Source of the DNA: Bacteroidales bacterium
Lineage (GTDB): Bacteria; Bacteroidota; Bacteroidia; Bacteroidales; Tenuifilaceae
Length of the DNA: 45,484 bases
NCBI GenBank assembly: GCA_011045955.1
Contig: DSBV01000043.1
Coordinates: forward strand, 1-45,484
Direction: 5' to 3'
The notes under the pieces are model-generated. The model saw only the letters and a list, made by a program, of their open reading frames with translations, searched no databases and was not told where the DNA came from. Both the position numbers and the translations under genes were made by a program. This document shows positions 1 to 8,362 of the stretch, in pieces. Each line of letters opens with the position of its first letter. Position 1 is the first letter of the stretch.

Positions 1-153
1 CCTCTTGATAGTAACACCTTCAATGGTGTATCTTTGCTCTCTGGTGATATGGCTCATATTACAACTTTTTGGACGGAGGACGAATATAGAGCTTATTTCC
101 ATTCAGCGGAAGAGAGCGGGATTTTCCCCCTCTCTTTGCTGAAAAAATATTGA
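1..153 (+). CDS. 3' end of an unrecognised gene (50 residues visible)
   Basis: Frame 1 is open from the first base of the window to a TGA at 151-153, giving the last 50 residues of a protein that starts outside. The visible part contains FWTEDEYRAYFH and ends in SLLKKY. The pattern FW-T-x-x-E-x-x-A-Y followed by a short basic segment faintly resembles the tail of FISUMP-type repeat proteins of Bacteroidota and Fibrobacter. The usual closing SVRC-like motif is absent, so the family is not assigned. Because the region just downstream is decayed, this could itself be a truncated gene. Confidence 0.45.
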   Translation, partial: PLDSNTFNGVSLLSGDMAHITTFWTEDEYRAYFHSAEESGIFPLSLLKKY

Positions 154-214
154 TGTCATCCTCACCGAAAGTTGCATTTAATGGTTGAATTTAGGTAATT
201 AAATATTTAACGAT

Positions 215-772
215 ATAAAAAAAACAATAATAGTCTTGATTTCCATTTTGTTAATTGTAAAAATGGGTAACTCACAGAACTTTTCAATTGGTACTGAAAT
301 AACCACAAACTATCACATAGAGTCACTATTACCGGAAATAGGATTAAAACTTAATATACCATTAAGCAAACATAGCCAATTTGAAACCAGTTTATTTTAC
401 CAAATCAGAAAAAACGATGGAGCATTTAGCATTAACTACGATCTTTACGTTTTTGATGTAAATGAAAGGTACCTAGTTGTACCATTTATGTATAAATTCT
501 CAAGCCAGATCATAAACCTGTCATTTGGAATTAATTACAACTATTATGTAGGATGGGGTGTAACTTCAGTTAGCGATGAAAATGTACAAATCAACAACTA
601 CCACATAGAAGATACTTACCTTTTTGGTGTTCAGGGCGCACTATCAAAATCGTGAAGTCTGAACAACCAATTTTCTATAGAACCTATGATTAAGGTCTCC
701 GTAATGGTTTACCTTTACAGCGATGTACTTGCAGGATTTGGTCTTGCTTTGGTTTACAATAAGGTAGATTAA
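215..772 (+). pseudogene. Decayed outer-membrane beta-barrel-like protein (lost start codon, internal TGA)
   Basis: One reading frame runs from 215 to a TAA at 770-772 with a single interruption, a TGA at 653-655. At its head the codons ATA AAA AAA ACA ATA ATA GTC TTG read I-KKTIIVLISILLIV. This is an ordinary lipid-type signal sequence except that the expected ATG is ATA at 215. The remainder alternates short hydrophobic and polar strands (NLSFGINYNYYVGWG), and after the stop the same frame continues with SLNNQFSIEPMIKVSV and ends in VLAGFGLALVYNKVD, the kind of final strands expected of a small barrel. Translation could still begin at TTG 236 and yield 139 residues, but without the last strands the product should not fold in the membrane. 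UGA ends intact genes nearby (the rhomboid gene at 4128), so recoding is unlikely. Natural decay and base-calling errors are the two explanations. Confidence 0.7.
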
Positions 773-808
773 TAATCTAACTAACATCTTAATTGGTTTT
801 ACTATATT

Positions 809-843
809 AAAAAGGGTATCTATGGTCTACAAATACCCTTTTT
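809..843 (+). terminator. Rho-independent terminator after the decayed barrel gene
   Basis: AAAAAGGGTAT at 809-819 pairs perfectly over 11 bp with ATACCCTTTTT at 833-843 around a 13-base loop. The descending arm ends in a T run. The stem is A/T-flanked and could work on both strands. It lies 37 bases after the TAA at 772, as expected for the original gene. Confidence 0.75.
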
Positions 844-1243
844 AACTTCCTGTATATAGTCAATAGAACCTCATTAAATATCTTAACATCTTGTTTGTAT
901 AGATAGGAAAACCCAACTTATTAAAAATATTCATTCTAAACTTTCGGAATGAGTAGATTTTTTGTCGATTCGTCAATTGATTTTTTCAATTTACAAATTT
1001 GGATATACTATCTGTCAAAAAAAGTGTTTTTAGGCTGAGAGATTTTGGTTTGACCCCCTATTTTCTGGACATATTTATCAAAGCAGTTTAGGACGTTCCC
1101 TTGCCATCCTGTCAAGCAAAGATAGCCCACGCTGGTTTAACCTCTCAACCAATCTAAATAATAACCCCCAAAAAACAAATCACCCATCCGGTTAATTTGG
1201 GTTAAAGAGTTGGCAAGGTTATTCGCCCATTTGCTGAATGTGC
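844..1243. other. Gene-free stretch, possible insertion-sequence end
   Basis: No frame of meaningful length or coding character is seen. The only recognisable item is TGACCCCCTATTTTCTGGAC at 1051-1070, which resembles the terminal inverted repeat of IS3-family elements (TGA, a C run, an A/T core, then TGGACA). No partner end and no transposase reading frame is present, so at most it is a scar. Confidence 0.35.
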
Positions 1244-1251
1244 TATATTTG
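1244..1251 (+). promoter_or_regulatory. Bacteroidota -7 box (TATATTTG)
   Basis: TATATTTG matches the Bacteroidota -7 consensus TAnnTTTG. No convincing TTG -33 element is found about 19 bases upstream. It sits 17 bases before the TTG start at 1269, so the message would have a very short leader. Confidence 0.45.
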
Positions 1252-1268
1252 AGAAAAATCTATGCGTT

Positions 1269-2069
1269 TTGAGAAAGTGGTTCCTTTTGCTTACGCTAGT
1301 GGCATTTTTTGCCGCCAACAGCAGTCTTAGGGCGCAGGTATTACTTCCAGTACCCGACTCGTTGCGCGCTATCAACTTCAGGGTTACCGACTACTACACC
1401 CACAAGCCAATTGGGCTTGCCCACGTTATGAATATCACCCAGAAAAAGGGTTGTATCTCCGACCTGCTGGGCTATTTTAGTATTCCATTTAAACTTGGCG
1501 ATAGCCTTAGTATCACAGCCATTGGCTATCACACCAAGCATGTACTGAACTGGGGACAGTTCAATAAGGATACGCTTTTCTTTGAACTTACGCTTACCCC
1601 TAAGGTTTACCAGATTGAGGAGGTTAAGATATCGCGCTTTAGCACCTACGATAGGTTCCTGCGCGAGTTCGCCAACCTGAAGCTGGCAAAAACAAGGGCA
1701 ACGGAACAGCAGGAGGTTATTCAGCTATACTTCCTTAAAATCACCAAGGGCTTGGACTTACGCAACCTGCCACAGCCAACCATGGGGTTGAGCTTTGGCA
1801 AGGACTGGTACCAGAAGCAAAACGAGAAGGTTGCCGAGACCATTGAAAAGGATAGAAAAAAGCGAATAGCCGAGCGAAAATTTAATGCGGGTATAGTTAG
1901 CCGCCTAACTGGCCTAACCGGAAATGAGCTGCTGGAATTTATGGAATACCTAAAGTTCGACGAGAACTACATACTAACCTCAACCGATTACGAAATACGT
2001 GAGCGGATTTTAGAGCGGTATAAAGTTTTTGAAAAAATCACCAAGGTTAAGCGCAACACTAAAGACTAA
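1269..2069 (+). CDS. Secreted protein with carboxypeptidase-regulatory-like domain
   Basis: 266 residues. Residues 1-23 form a signal peptide (MRKWFLLLTLVAFF...RAQ), which supports the TTG start at 1269; the nearby ATG at 1262 is in another frame. Residues about 36-115 look like the beta-sandwich CarboxypepD_reg-like domain common in Bacteroidota surface proteins (VTDYYTHKPIGLAHV near the start, LGYFSIPFKLGDSLSITAIGY in the middle). The rest, about 120-266, is charged and largely helical (FLREFANLKLAKTRA, KDRKKRIAERKF) with no family I recognise. It is exported, probably periplasmic or surface associated. The dehydratase gene begins 5 bases after its stop, so the two are probably cotranscribed although no functional link is evident. 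Confidence 0.7.
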   Translation: MRKWFLLLTLVAFFAANSSLRAQVLLPVPDSLRAINFRVTDYYTHKPIGLAHVMNITQKKGCISDLLGYFSIPFKLGDSLSITAIGYHTKHVLNWGQFNKDTLFFELTLTPKVYQIEEVKISRFSTYDRFLREFANLKLAKTRATEQQEVIQLYFLKITKGLDLRNLPQPTMGLSFGKDWYQKQNEKVAETIEKDRKKRIAERKFNAGIVSRLTGLTGNELLEFMEYLKFDENYILTSTDYEIRERILERYKVFEKITKVKRNTKD

Positions 2070-2074
2070 CCCGT

Positions 2075-3040
2075 ATGGCAAACCAGAATGCTCCAATCCC
2101 AAACTGTATTGATATTGAAAATGCTTTTGGCCTAATTGAAAAGCATATCAATAGAACTCCTGTGCTAACATCAAGGAGTGTGAATGCCATGCTAGGGTGT
2201 TCGGTTTACCTGAAATGCGAGAACTTTCAGCGGGTGGGTGCTTTCAAGTTTCGTGGTGCCACACATGCCATTCTCAGGCTAAACCCCAATGAGGCTAAAT
2301 GCGGAGTTATTACCCACAGCTCTGGCAACCATGCAGCAGCGATGGCTCTAGCTGCATCGCAGAGGGGTATTCCAGCATACATTGTTATGCCTGAGAACGC
2401 TCCCGAAATCAAAAAGAAAGCCGTTACGGGCTACGGGGGAATTATCACCTTTTGCCCCCCAACGCAAGCCGATAGGGAGCAAACCATGCTCCGCATAAAG
2501 TCCCAAACCGGAGCCACATTCATACACCCTTACGATAACTTTAACGTGATATGCGGACAGGGAACGGCTGCGCTAGAGCTTATGCAACAAGAGCCTAAAC
2601 TTGATGTTGTTATTGCGCCTATTGGCGGTGGCGGATTGCTAAGCGGAACGGCTACCTATATCAAGGGGCGTTTCCCGCATGTTAAGGTTTATGGTGCTGA
2701 GCCAAAGAACGCTGACGATGCCTTCCGGTCGCTCCGCGACCGCACCATTTACCCCTCGGTAAAACCGCAAACCATTGCCGATGGATTGCTCACATCACTT
2801 TCGCCCCTAACCTACACCATTCTAAGCCAGCACTGCAATGGAATACTAACCGTATCGGAACAGTCGATTATTGATGCCATGCGTATGGTTTGGGAAAGGA
2901 TGAAGATAATAATTGAGCCTTCGTCGGCGGTTCCGGTGGCGGCAATCATGGAGAATGCTGAACTTTTCCGCAATTTGCGGGTTGGCGTAATTATTTCGGG
3001 AGGCAATGTCGATTTAAACCATCTACCCTGGCAAGGTTAA
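2075..3040 (+). CDS. PLP-dependent threonine/serine dehydratase family protein
   Basis: 321 residues, a fold-type II PLP enzyme of the threonine ammonia-lyase/serine racemase group. The Schiff-base lysine is K58 in GAFKFRGA. The substrate loop SSGNH is at 82-86. The glycine-rich phosphate-binding loop GGGGLLSG is at 184-191. It has the length of the catabolic, single-domain form: the C-terminal ACT regulatory domain of biosynthetic IlvA is missing, so isoleucine feedback is not expected. Likely reaction: deamination of L-threonine to 2-oxobutanoate or L-serine to pyruvate; racemase activity cannot be excluded from sequence. The gene follows the upstream secreted-protein gene by 5 bases and its stop overlaps the stop of the convergent gene by 4 bases. 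Confidence 0.85.
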   Translation: MANQNAPIPNCIDIENAFGLIEKHINRTPVLTSRSVNAMLGCSVYLKCENFQRVGAFKFRGATHAILRLNPNEAKCGVITHSSGNHAAAMALAASQRGIPAYIVMPENAPEIKKKAVTGYGGIITFCPPTQADREQTMLRIKSQTGATFIHPYDNFNVICGQGTAALELMQQEPKLDVVIAPIGGGGLLSGTATYIKGRFPHVKVYGAEPKNADDAFRSLRDRTIYPSVKPQTIADGLLTSLSPLTYTILSQHCNGILTVSEQSIIDAMRMVWERMKIIIEPSSAVPVAAIMENAELFRNLRVGVIISGGNVDLNHLPWQG

Positions 3041-4128
3041 CGTTTGCCCGATAGCTGAACCTCAACCACAACCGGGTAGTGGTCGGAGAACTTTAAGCGA
3101 GGGCTGGCGTACGATACCGTGCTGAACCGCTTATCCCTTAGTACGTAGTCGATTCGATACGAAGGCCATAGGCCATTGAAAGTGACTACAACTCCGCTAC
3201 CTGCATCTTTAAATGTATCGTGTAGGCTAGCAGTTAGGGTGTGGTAGGTGTACGACACGGGCGAGTCGTTAAAATCGCCACAAATAATAATGGGATACCT
3301 GCAGGTACGCATATGTTCAACCACCATGTTAACCTGGCGGGCACGCTTAGTAAAGGCAACGCCAAATCGGGTAAGCAAATCTTTCAGCTCGTCGTAGTTC
3401 TTGCTATCGAACTTAAACTCATTGCGAAGTAAAAAGTTGAAGTTACGCTCCTTTAGCCGGGTCGATTGCAGATGCAGGTTGTAAACCCTAATGGTATCAG
3501 CACCTTTCACAACATCGGCATACATACAGGCATTAAAGGAGTTAGGGAAAGAAATTTCACCTGTGCAAACCACATGCAAATTGGTCAAAATAGCCAAACC
3601 ATAGGCCGATGTGGAACGCCTAAAAATATACGATGAGTAAATTTGCATACCCGATTGCAGCTTAGCCTGATCAAGGTTCAGTTTCCCCTCCTTGAGGTAA
3701 AACTCCTGCAGGCAAACCACATCAAAGCTGTTGTTTTTAACATAGTTGAACACTTCGGAATACGATGGCTTGAGTTTTGACCATGAATAAAGCCGGAAAA
3801 GGTTCACATTGTAGGTCATCACTTTAAACTGGGCTTTCAATTGCCTAGTTGTATTACCATACGGAAGCCGAACAAAGCCATTGAAGTGATTTATGCCCAG
3901 CAAAATAGCCACAAAGGAAATAAACACAAGTTTTTTCCACCGGAATGTCCAGTAAAAAAGGAACCCCAAGTTTACAAACAGAAAAAAAGGATAAAGTAAA
4001 CCATAGAGGGCGGCAAACCAGAACTGTTCAGGATTGACATAAACGCTCACATACGTTAGCACTAGTAGGAGGGCAAAAAGTAAATTTAGGCCCACCAAAA
4101 TCCTATGGATTAACCTAAAAATAAGCAT
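3037..4128 (-). CDS. Membrane-anchored endonuclease/exonuclease/phosphatase family protein
   Basis: 363 residues from the ATG at 4128; a TTG one codon earlier is possible but less likely. Three hydrophobic segments fill the first 90 residues (LLFALLLVLTYVSVY; ALYGLLYPFFLFVNLGFLFY; LVFISFVAILLGI). The rest is an EEP domain (DNase I / exonuclease III / sphingomyelinase fold): MTYNVNLFRLY at the start of the domain, CLQEFY with the metal-binding Glu, CGDFNDSP with the Asp/Asn pair and FSDHYPV with the catalytic His near the C-terminus. Family members cleave phosphodiesters in nucleic acids, phosphoinositides or sphingomyelin; the substrate cannot be told. The start overlaps the stop of the upstream rhomboid gene (TGATG), which points to translational coupling. 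Confidence 0.85.
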   Translation of the reverse strand: MLIFRLIHRILVGLNLLFALLLVLTYVSVYVNPEQFWFAALYGLLYPFFLFVNLGFLFYWTFRWKKLVFISFVAILLGINHFNGFVRLPYGNTTRQLKAQFKVMTYNVNLFRLYSWSKLKPSYSEVFNYVKNNSFDVVCLQEFYLKEGKLNLDQAKLQSGMQIYSSYIFRRSTSAYGLAILTNLHVVCTGEISFPNSFNACMYADVVKGADTIRVYNLHLQSTRLKERNFNFLLRNEFKFDSKNYDELKDLLTRFGVAFTKRARQVNMVVEHMRTCRYPIIICGDFNDSPVSYTYHTLTASLHDTFKDAGSGVVVTFNGLWPSYRIDYVLRDKRFSTVSYASPRLKFSDHYPVVVEVQLSGKR

Positions 4129-5003
4129 CAATTAATGTTTCTATCATTTGCCTTAAACAGAATTTCCTTCTCCTCCTTGGTTAAACTACTGTAGCCAGAG
4201 CGGGCTATCTTATCGAGTATGTCATCTATCTGCTTTTGTTTTTGGGCCTTACGGTAGTTATAATCGTAATCGGCATTATGGGTGCGGTAAGTCACCTTCA
4301 TTCGGTTTCGCTTGGGGAACTTAATGCTTGCTAAGTAGTAAAATGGCCTGGCCAAATCGGTGCCCTTACGGAGCATAACAACGTAGAGGAAGCCAAACAG
4401 GGCGCCACCAAGGTGTGCGATATGCCCACCGGCATTGGAAACCGGAATGCTAACAATATCGATAACTACAGTGGCAAGGGCAAGGTATTTAAGCCTAACG
4501 GCTCCAAGGAAAAGCAGGTAAACCGTAAAGTTGGGCTGTAAGGTTGATACCGCAATAACCACAGCCAACACCGAAGCCGATGCACCTAAGGCTAACGAAA
4601 GTTCAGCATAACCCTTAAAGGGTGGCATTAGGTTAAAGGCCAAAATGTATAGCAAAGCCCCGCTAATACCACCAAGCAGGTAAACCCATGTAAGTTGCCG
4701 CTGGGCAAAGAATTGCAGGAATAGTTGTCCAAACCAGTAAAGCCAAAGCAGGTTAAAGAGAATATGCAGAAAATCCTCATGGTAAAACATATAGGTTACC
4801 ATAGTCCAAGGGTGAATCATGAGCAATTGAAGGTTGGCCGGTACAGCCATAAATCCTGTGATCCAACCCGTTGGACTTGCCGTTAAAAAAAGCAACACCC
4901 TCAGTAAAGCAAAAACTATAAAAACACCAATGTTGATATAGATAAGCCTGGTAAGATTACTACCCAGCCGAAACGAACTCTTTATCTCATCCCAAATCGA
5001 CAT
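4128..5003 (-). CDS. Rhomboid family intramembrane serine protease (first of two)
   Basis: 291 residues with about six membrane segments. The catalytic serine is S142 in LGASASVLAV; the usual last Gly of GxSxG is Ser144 here. The partner histidine is H197 in GGHIAHLGGALFG, and the oxyanion-side H80-x3-N84 is in FLHILFNLLW. A soluble basic tail of about 75 residues follows the last helix and contains YDYNYRKAQKQKQIDDIL and a short LTKEEKEIL helix. Rhomboids cut transmembrane segments of substrates within the lipid bilayer. It lies 84 bases downstream of a second rhomboid gene in the same operon and is translationally coupled to the EEP gene that follows. The two rhomboids are clearly different in sequence and so are probably not redundant. 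Confidence 0.88.
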   Translation of the reverse strand: MSIWDEIKSSFRLGSNLTRLIYINIGVFIVFALLRVLLFLTASPTGWITGFMAVPANLQLLMIHPWTMVTYMFYHEDFLHILFNLLWLYWFGQLFLQFFAQRQLTWVYLLGGISGALLYILAFNLMPPFKGYAELSLALGASASVLAVVIAVSTLQPNFTVYLLFLGAVRLKYLALATVVIDIVSIPVSNAGGHIAHLGGALFGFLYVVMLRKGTDLARPFYYLASIKFPKRNRMKVTYRTHNADYDYNYRKAQKQKQIDDILDKIARSGYSSLTKEEKEILFKANDRNIN

Positions 5004-5087
5004 AGTATATCAATGTTTTACTGTTCGAATTAGTAAATACTATAAAGGTTTAAGTAAAGTTAAATGAATTAGGGCTAAAAATCAACA

Positions 5088-5912
5088 CTAATAAAACACA
5101 TCGGTGCGCCTTTGCCAAAGTTTTATAAGGATAAAGCCAAAAATCATTCCGCCGAGGTGGGCAAAGTGAGCTATGCTGCTGCCGGGCTGAGTTAAGCCAA
5201 GGTACAGTTCCAATCCGCCGTAAATAATCACAACCCATTTGGCCTTAATGGGTATAGGCGGGAAAAGCAGCATCAGGATTGTGTTTGGAAACAATACGCC
5301 AAAGGCAAGCAGAACACCATAAACGGCACCCGAGGCACCCACAGTGGGAATGCCTTGCTGTAAACTAATTAGCTGGCGGGTGTACACTGCAGCCTGCTCA
5401 GCATAAATGGGATTATTAGGGAAAAGGTACCACTTATCGAGGAACTGAGAGTATACCTGGTCGTAGTATTCAGGGAAATGACGGGTAACAAAAGCAGCAA
5501 ACACATCGGGCGATGGAGTATTGAGCATAGCCATGGCATCGGTTTGTATTGCATGTATATGCAAGTAATTCACCAAAAGATGAATGGAAATGGCTCCCAA
5601 ACCTGTAACCATGTAATAGATAAAAAACCTTCGGCTACCCCAAACCTGTTCCAGAATGCGCCCGAACATCCACAGGGCAAACATGTTGAAGAACAGATGG
5701 AACAACCCACCATGCATGAACATGTGAGTAACAATTTGGTAAGGCTTAAAATTTGGTGATCCCGGCGGGTAAATACCGAGTACCCGGTTTAAGTCAATGC
5801 TAAAGGTGCTTGCCATCACCCAAGTGACTACCAGCATCACCACGTTTATCATTATCAGGTTCATCACCACGGGTGGTGTGGAGTTGAAAAGGTTTCTGTT
5901 TCCGAATATCAT
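5088..5912 (-). CDS. Rhomboid family intramembrane serine protease (second of two)
   Basis: 274 residues. Active-site motifs are canonical: GASGAVYG at 192-199 with catalytic S194, and HFAHLGGMIFG with H252. FHLFFNMFALW carries H72 and N76. Between membrane segments 3 and 4, at about residues 120-190, is a long extramembrane insertion (DKWYLFPNNPIYAEQ) that the companion rhomboid lacks. It may shape substrate access. It follows mutL by 53 bases and precedes the other rhomboid by 84, all on the minus strand. The family is certain; the substrate is unknown. Confidence 0.9.
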   Translation of the reverse strand: MIFGNRNLFNSTPPVVMNLIMINVVMLVVTWVMASTFSIDLNRVLGIYPPGSPNFKPYQIVTHMFMHGGLFHLFFNMFALWMFGRILEQVWGSRRFFIYYMVTGLGAISIHLLVNYLHIHAIQTDAMAMLNTPSPDVFAAFVTRHFPEYYDQVYSQFLDKWYLFPNNPIYAEQAAVYTRQLISLQQGIPTVGASGAVYGVLLAFGVLFPNTILMLLFPPIPIKAKWVVIIYGGLELYLGLTQPGSSIAHFAHLGGMIFGFILIKLWQRRTDVFY

Positions 5913-5965
5913 CCTAATAGAGTTATAAATTCATTTAACATTAGTTTTCGAAAAAGGTTTAGGGT

Positions 5966-7798
5966 TTACTTAAACCGATTTTCAAACTCGTCGAGTTCAA
6001 GTATTACAATAATCTTTTTACCATCGGGGGTAAGGTTGGGTTCATGGCATGCAAAAAGTTTATCGACTATCTCCTGCATCTCGAACTGGCTAAGTTGCTT
6101 AGCATATCCAATGGCCGAAGCCTTAGCCATACTTAATGCAATGCGGTGCTTAGCATCGTCGAAAGGCAGGGCTTGGTTTTCGTGCATAATGGCCAGAAGG
6201 TTTTCCACCAGCTTTGCAGGGTCAGTTATTGAGGAGCTAACGGGCATGGTGTTCACGCTTATGGTGTTGTGTTTAAGATTACTGATTTCCATACCCAATT
6301 GCGACAGTTCATCGGCCTTGCTCATTAGCAACTCAAAGTCGGCAGGCTGCAACTCAATAGCCTGCGGAAACAGCTCGCGTTGTTTCAGGTTGATATCGGC
6401 TTGCATGCCGTTTATGTACTGCTCGTAAAGGATGCGCTCGTGGGCACGTTTTTGGTCAATCACCATTAACCCCGACTTTACTGTAGTAAGGATGTACTTG
6501 CCCTTGAACTGGTAGAAGCGGTTTGTGTTCTCGGGGGCATTGCTCAGCATCCCCTCTGACTCAAAGGTTTCGATTCGGGTTTGGATAGGGGTTGATTCCT
6601 GGGGTAAATCGGTAAACAGTTGCTCCCACCCAGTAACCGACTCACGATGCCTATCGGCGCTGGGTGACTTATGCACGCTTGTGGGTTGTTCATCAAAGGG
6701 GTTGTAGGTTGGGTCAATATCAATGCCGGGGAAAGTAACCGGAGCATTCTTAGGGAGATAAGGGATGTTGAAACCTGGAACCGAATCGAAATCGATTGGT
6801 GGCACCACAGAAAATTTACCCAGCGACTCGCGAACGGCAGCATGTAAAATCTGCCATATCATCCGCTCATCCTCAAACTTTATTTCGGTTTTGGTGGGAT
6901 GAATATTTACATCAATGGATTGGGGATCGATGTCGAAGTAGATGAAATACGAGGGGTAGGTATCCGGGGCAAGCAAGCGGTTATAGGCACTCATCACGGC
7001 CTTTTGCAGGTAAGGATTCTTCATGAAACGACCATTCACAAAGAAGAACTGCTCGCCTGCAGTTTTCTTAGCCCCTTCGGGTTTGCCGATATATCCGCCA
7101 ATGTTAACTATGGATGTTTGTGTGGAGCAATCCACAAGGTGTTGGTTTATGTTTTTCCCAAATAGGCCAATAATCCGTTGCTTTAACCCCGAGGCTGGCA
7201 GCCTATAGAGTTCGGAACCGTTATGGCTCAAACTGAAAGCCACTTCAGGATAAGCCAATGCAACCCTCTGGAACTCGGCAATAACATGCTTTAGCTCAAC
7301 CGAATCGCTTTTAAGGAACTTACGCCTTGCAGGCACGTTGAAAAAAAGATTTTTAACGGCTATTTGCGTTCCAGCAGGGCAAGCCACTGGTTGCTGGCTC
7401 ACCAGTTCAGAGGCCGAAATGTTAACTTCCGTACCAACCTCATCTGTAGCCCTTCGGGTGCGGAGTTCAACCTCGGCAACGGCAGCAATGGATGCCAACG
7501 CCTCGCCCCTAAAGCCCATGGTTCGTATGTTAAATAGGTCGGTAGCCTCGCAAATCTTTGAGGTGGCATGGCGTTCAAAGCAAAGCCTGGCATCGGTTTC
7601 GCTCATCCCCACCCCATCGTCAATTACCTGAATTAAGCCTTTTCCACCCTCCCTGACAATCAGGTTGATATTACGTGCCCCGGCATCGATGGAGTTTTCC
7701 AGGAGTTCCTTAACCACCGAGGCCGGACGCTGAACTACCTCACCAGCGGCAATCTGATTGGCAATAGAATCGGGTAACAGTTGAATTACATCGGCCAT
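5966..7798 (-). CDS. mutL: DNA mismatch repair protein MutL
   Basis: 610 residues from the ATG at 7798, which begins 1 base beyond the stop of the upstream gene; a start six codons earlier would add MYFSDS and overlap that gene. The N-terminal GHKL ATPase is intact: KELLENSIDAGA with catalytic E31, DDGVGM, and GFRGEALASI. The transducer domain shows NGRFMKNP and DVNIHPTKTEIKF. After a disordered linker (about 330-420), the C-terminal dimerisation domain carries VIDQKRAHERILYE. This is the place of the endonuclease motif DQHAxxExxxxE of most non-enteric MutLs, but with Lys where the metal-ligand His usually stands. It links MutS mismatch recognition to strand removal. Second gene of the probable operon starting at 8078. 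Confidence 0.95.
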   Translation of the reverse strand: MADVIQLLPDSIANQIAAGEVVQRPASVVKELLENSIDAGARNINLIVREGGKGLIQVIDDGVGMSETDARLCFERHATSKICEATDLFNIRTMGFRGEALASIAAVAEVELRTRRATDEVGTEVNISASELVSQQPVACPAGTQIAVKNLFFNVPARRKFLKSDSVELKHVIAEFQRVALAYPEVAFSLSHNGSELYRLPASGLKQRIIGLFGKNINQHLVDCSTQTSIVNIGGYIGKPEGAKKTAGEQFFFVNGRFMKNPYLQKAVMSAYNRLLAPDTYPSYFIYFDIDPQSIDVNIHPTKTEIKFEDERMIWQILHAAVRESLGKFSVVPPIDFDSVPGFNIPYLPKNAPVTFPGIDIDPTYNPFDEQPTSVHKSPSADRHRESVTGWEQLFTDLPQESTPIQTRIETFESEGMLSNAPENTNRFYQFKGKYILTTVKSGLMVIDQKRAHERILYEQYINGMQADINLKQRELFPQAIELQPADFELLMSKADELSQLGMEISNLKHNTISVNTMPVSSSITDPAKLVENLLAIMHENQALPFDDAKHRIALSMAKASAIGYAKQLSQFEMQEIVDKLFACHEPNLTPDGKKIIVILELDEFENRFK

Positions 7799-7799
7799 A

Positions 7800-8078
7800 C
7801 TATCGGAAAAATACAAAGTAACTGATAAGTAAAAGAATTATAATGATAATCAAAAGCCTAATATTCGACTGCCTGCTCGATGGTTTAGTTATCTTTCTGG
7901 CGCGATGGAACTGCCCCCTAATGCTTGGCACAAAAGGTTTATCCTTATCGGTAAGCCTCAACTCCTTCCGAATACGCTCCTCTCGCTCACGCATCTCCTC
8001 CTTTTGCTCATCGTAGTAGATAGGTTTATATCGAAATCCCTTGGGTTTTGGTATGCTAAAAAATTTGAATCCTGCCAT
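7800..8078 (-). CDS. Small C-terminally anchored membrane protein upstream of mutL
   Basis: 92 residues. The N-terminal half is highly charged and probably a helix (DEQKEEMREREERIRKEL). A basic linker follows, then one C-terminal membrane segment (LLIIIIILLLISYFVFF) that ends at the last residues, so the bulk faces the cytoplasm as in tail-anchored proteins. I do not recognise the family. The reading is supported by a good promoter just upstream, an ATG start, amino-acid composition unlike a random frame, and tight packing against mutL (1 base between stop and start). Confidence 0.7.
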   Translation of the reverse strand: MAGFKFFSIPKPKGFRYKPIYYDEQKEEMREREERIRKELRLTDKDKPFVPSIRGQFHRARKITKPSSRQSNIRLLIIIIILLLISYFVFFR

Positions 8079-8102
8079 GGTTTGTATCTTCTTTCTGGTT
8101 TA

Positions 8103-8132
8103 CAAAGTTAGCCATTTATCATTAAGCTTCAA
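8103..8132 (-). promoter_or_regulatory. Promoter of the mutL-rhomboid-EEP operon
   Basis: On the minus strand TTG (8132-8130) is followed after 19 bases by TAACTTTG (8110-8103). This fits the Bacteroidota sigma-70 consensus TTG-N19-TAnnTTTG. The transcription start would fall near 8097, giving a leader of about 20 bases before the ATG at 8078. Confidence 0.7.
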
Positions 8133-8362
8133 TTTTTTATCAACACCATACTTGACCATTTAATCAAATATCGTAAATTATAGCGCTTTAAAAAAATGTT
8201 AAATTGAAGTTCCATGAATTTATAAACTCAACTGGGCTGATAGATATGGGGGGGTGCTTTTAGAGAAATGAGTCGGAATGTTCAGATTTTTCAACTGGCG
8301 AATATGGGTTATAGTAACATAAAACTGATTGCATTGGGTTATAATTTAAAAAACGCTATTAA

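Noticed and set aside
236-655. Treating the 139-codon frame from TTG 236 as an intact gene
   Set aside because: It would start in the middle of an evident signal peptide and stop before the closing barrel strands that follow in the same frame.
653-655. Selenocysteine or other UGA recoding in the barrel gene
   Set aside because: UGA ends nearby intact genes, no SECIS-like hairpin directly follows, and the start codon is also damaged.
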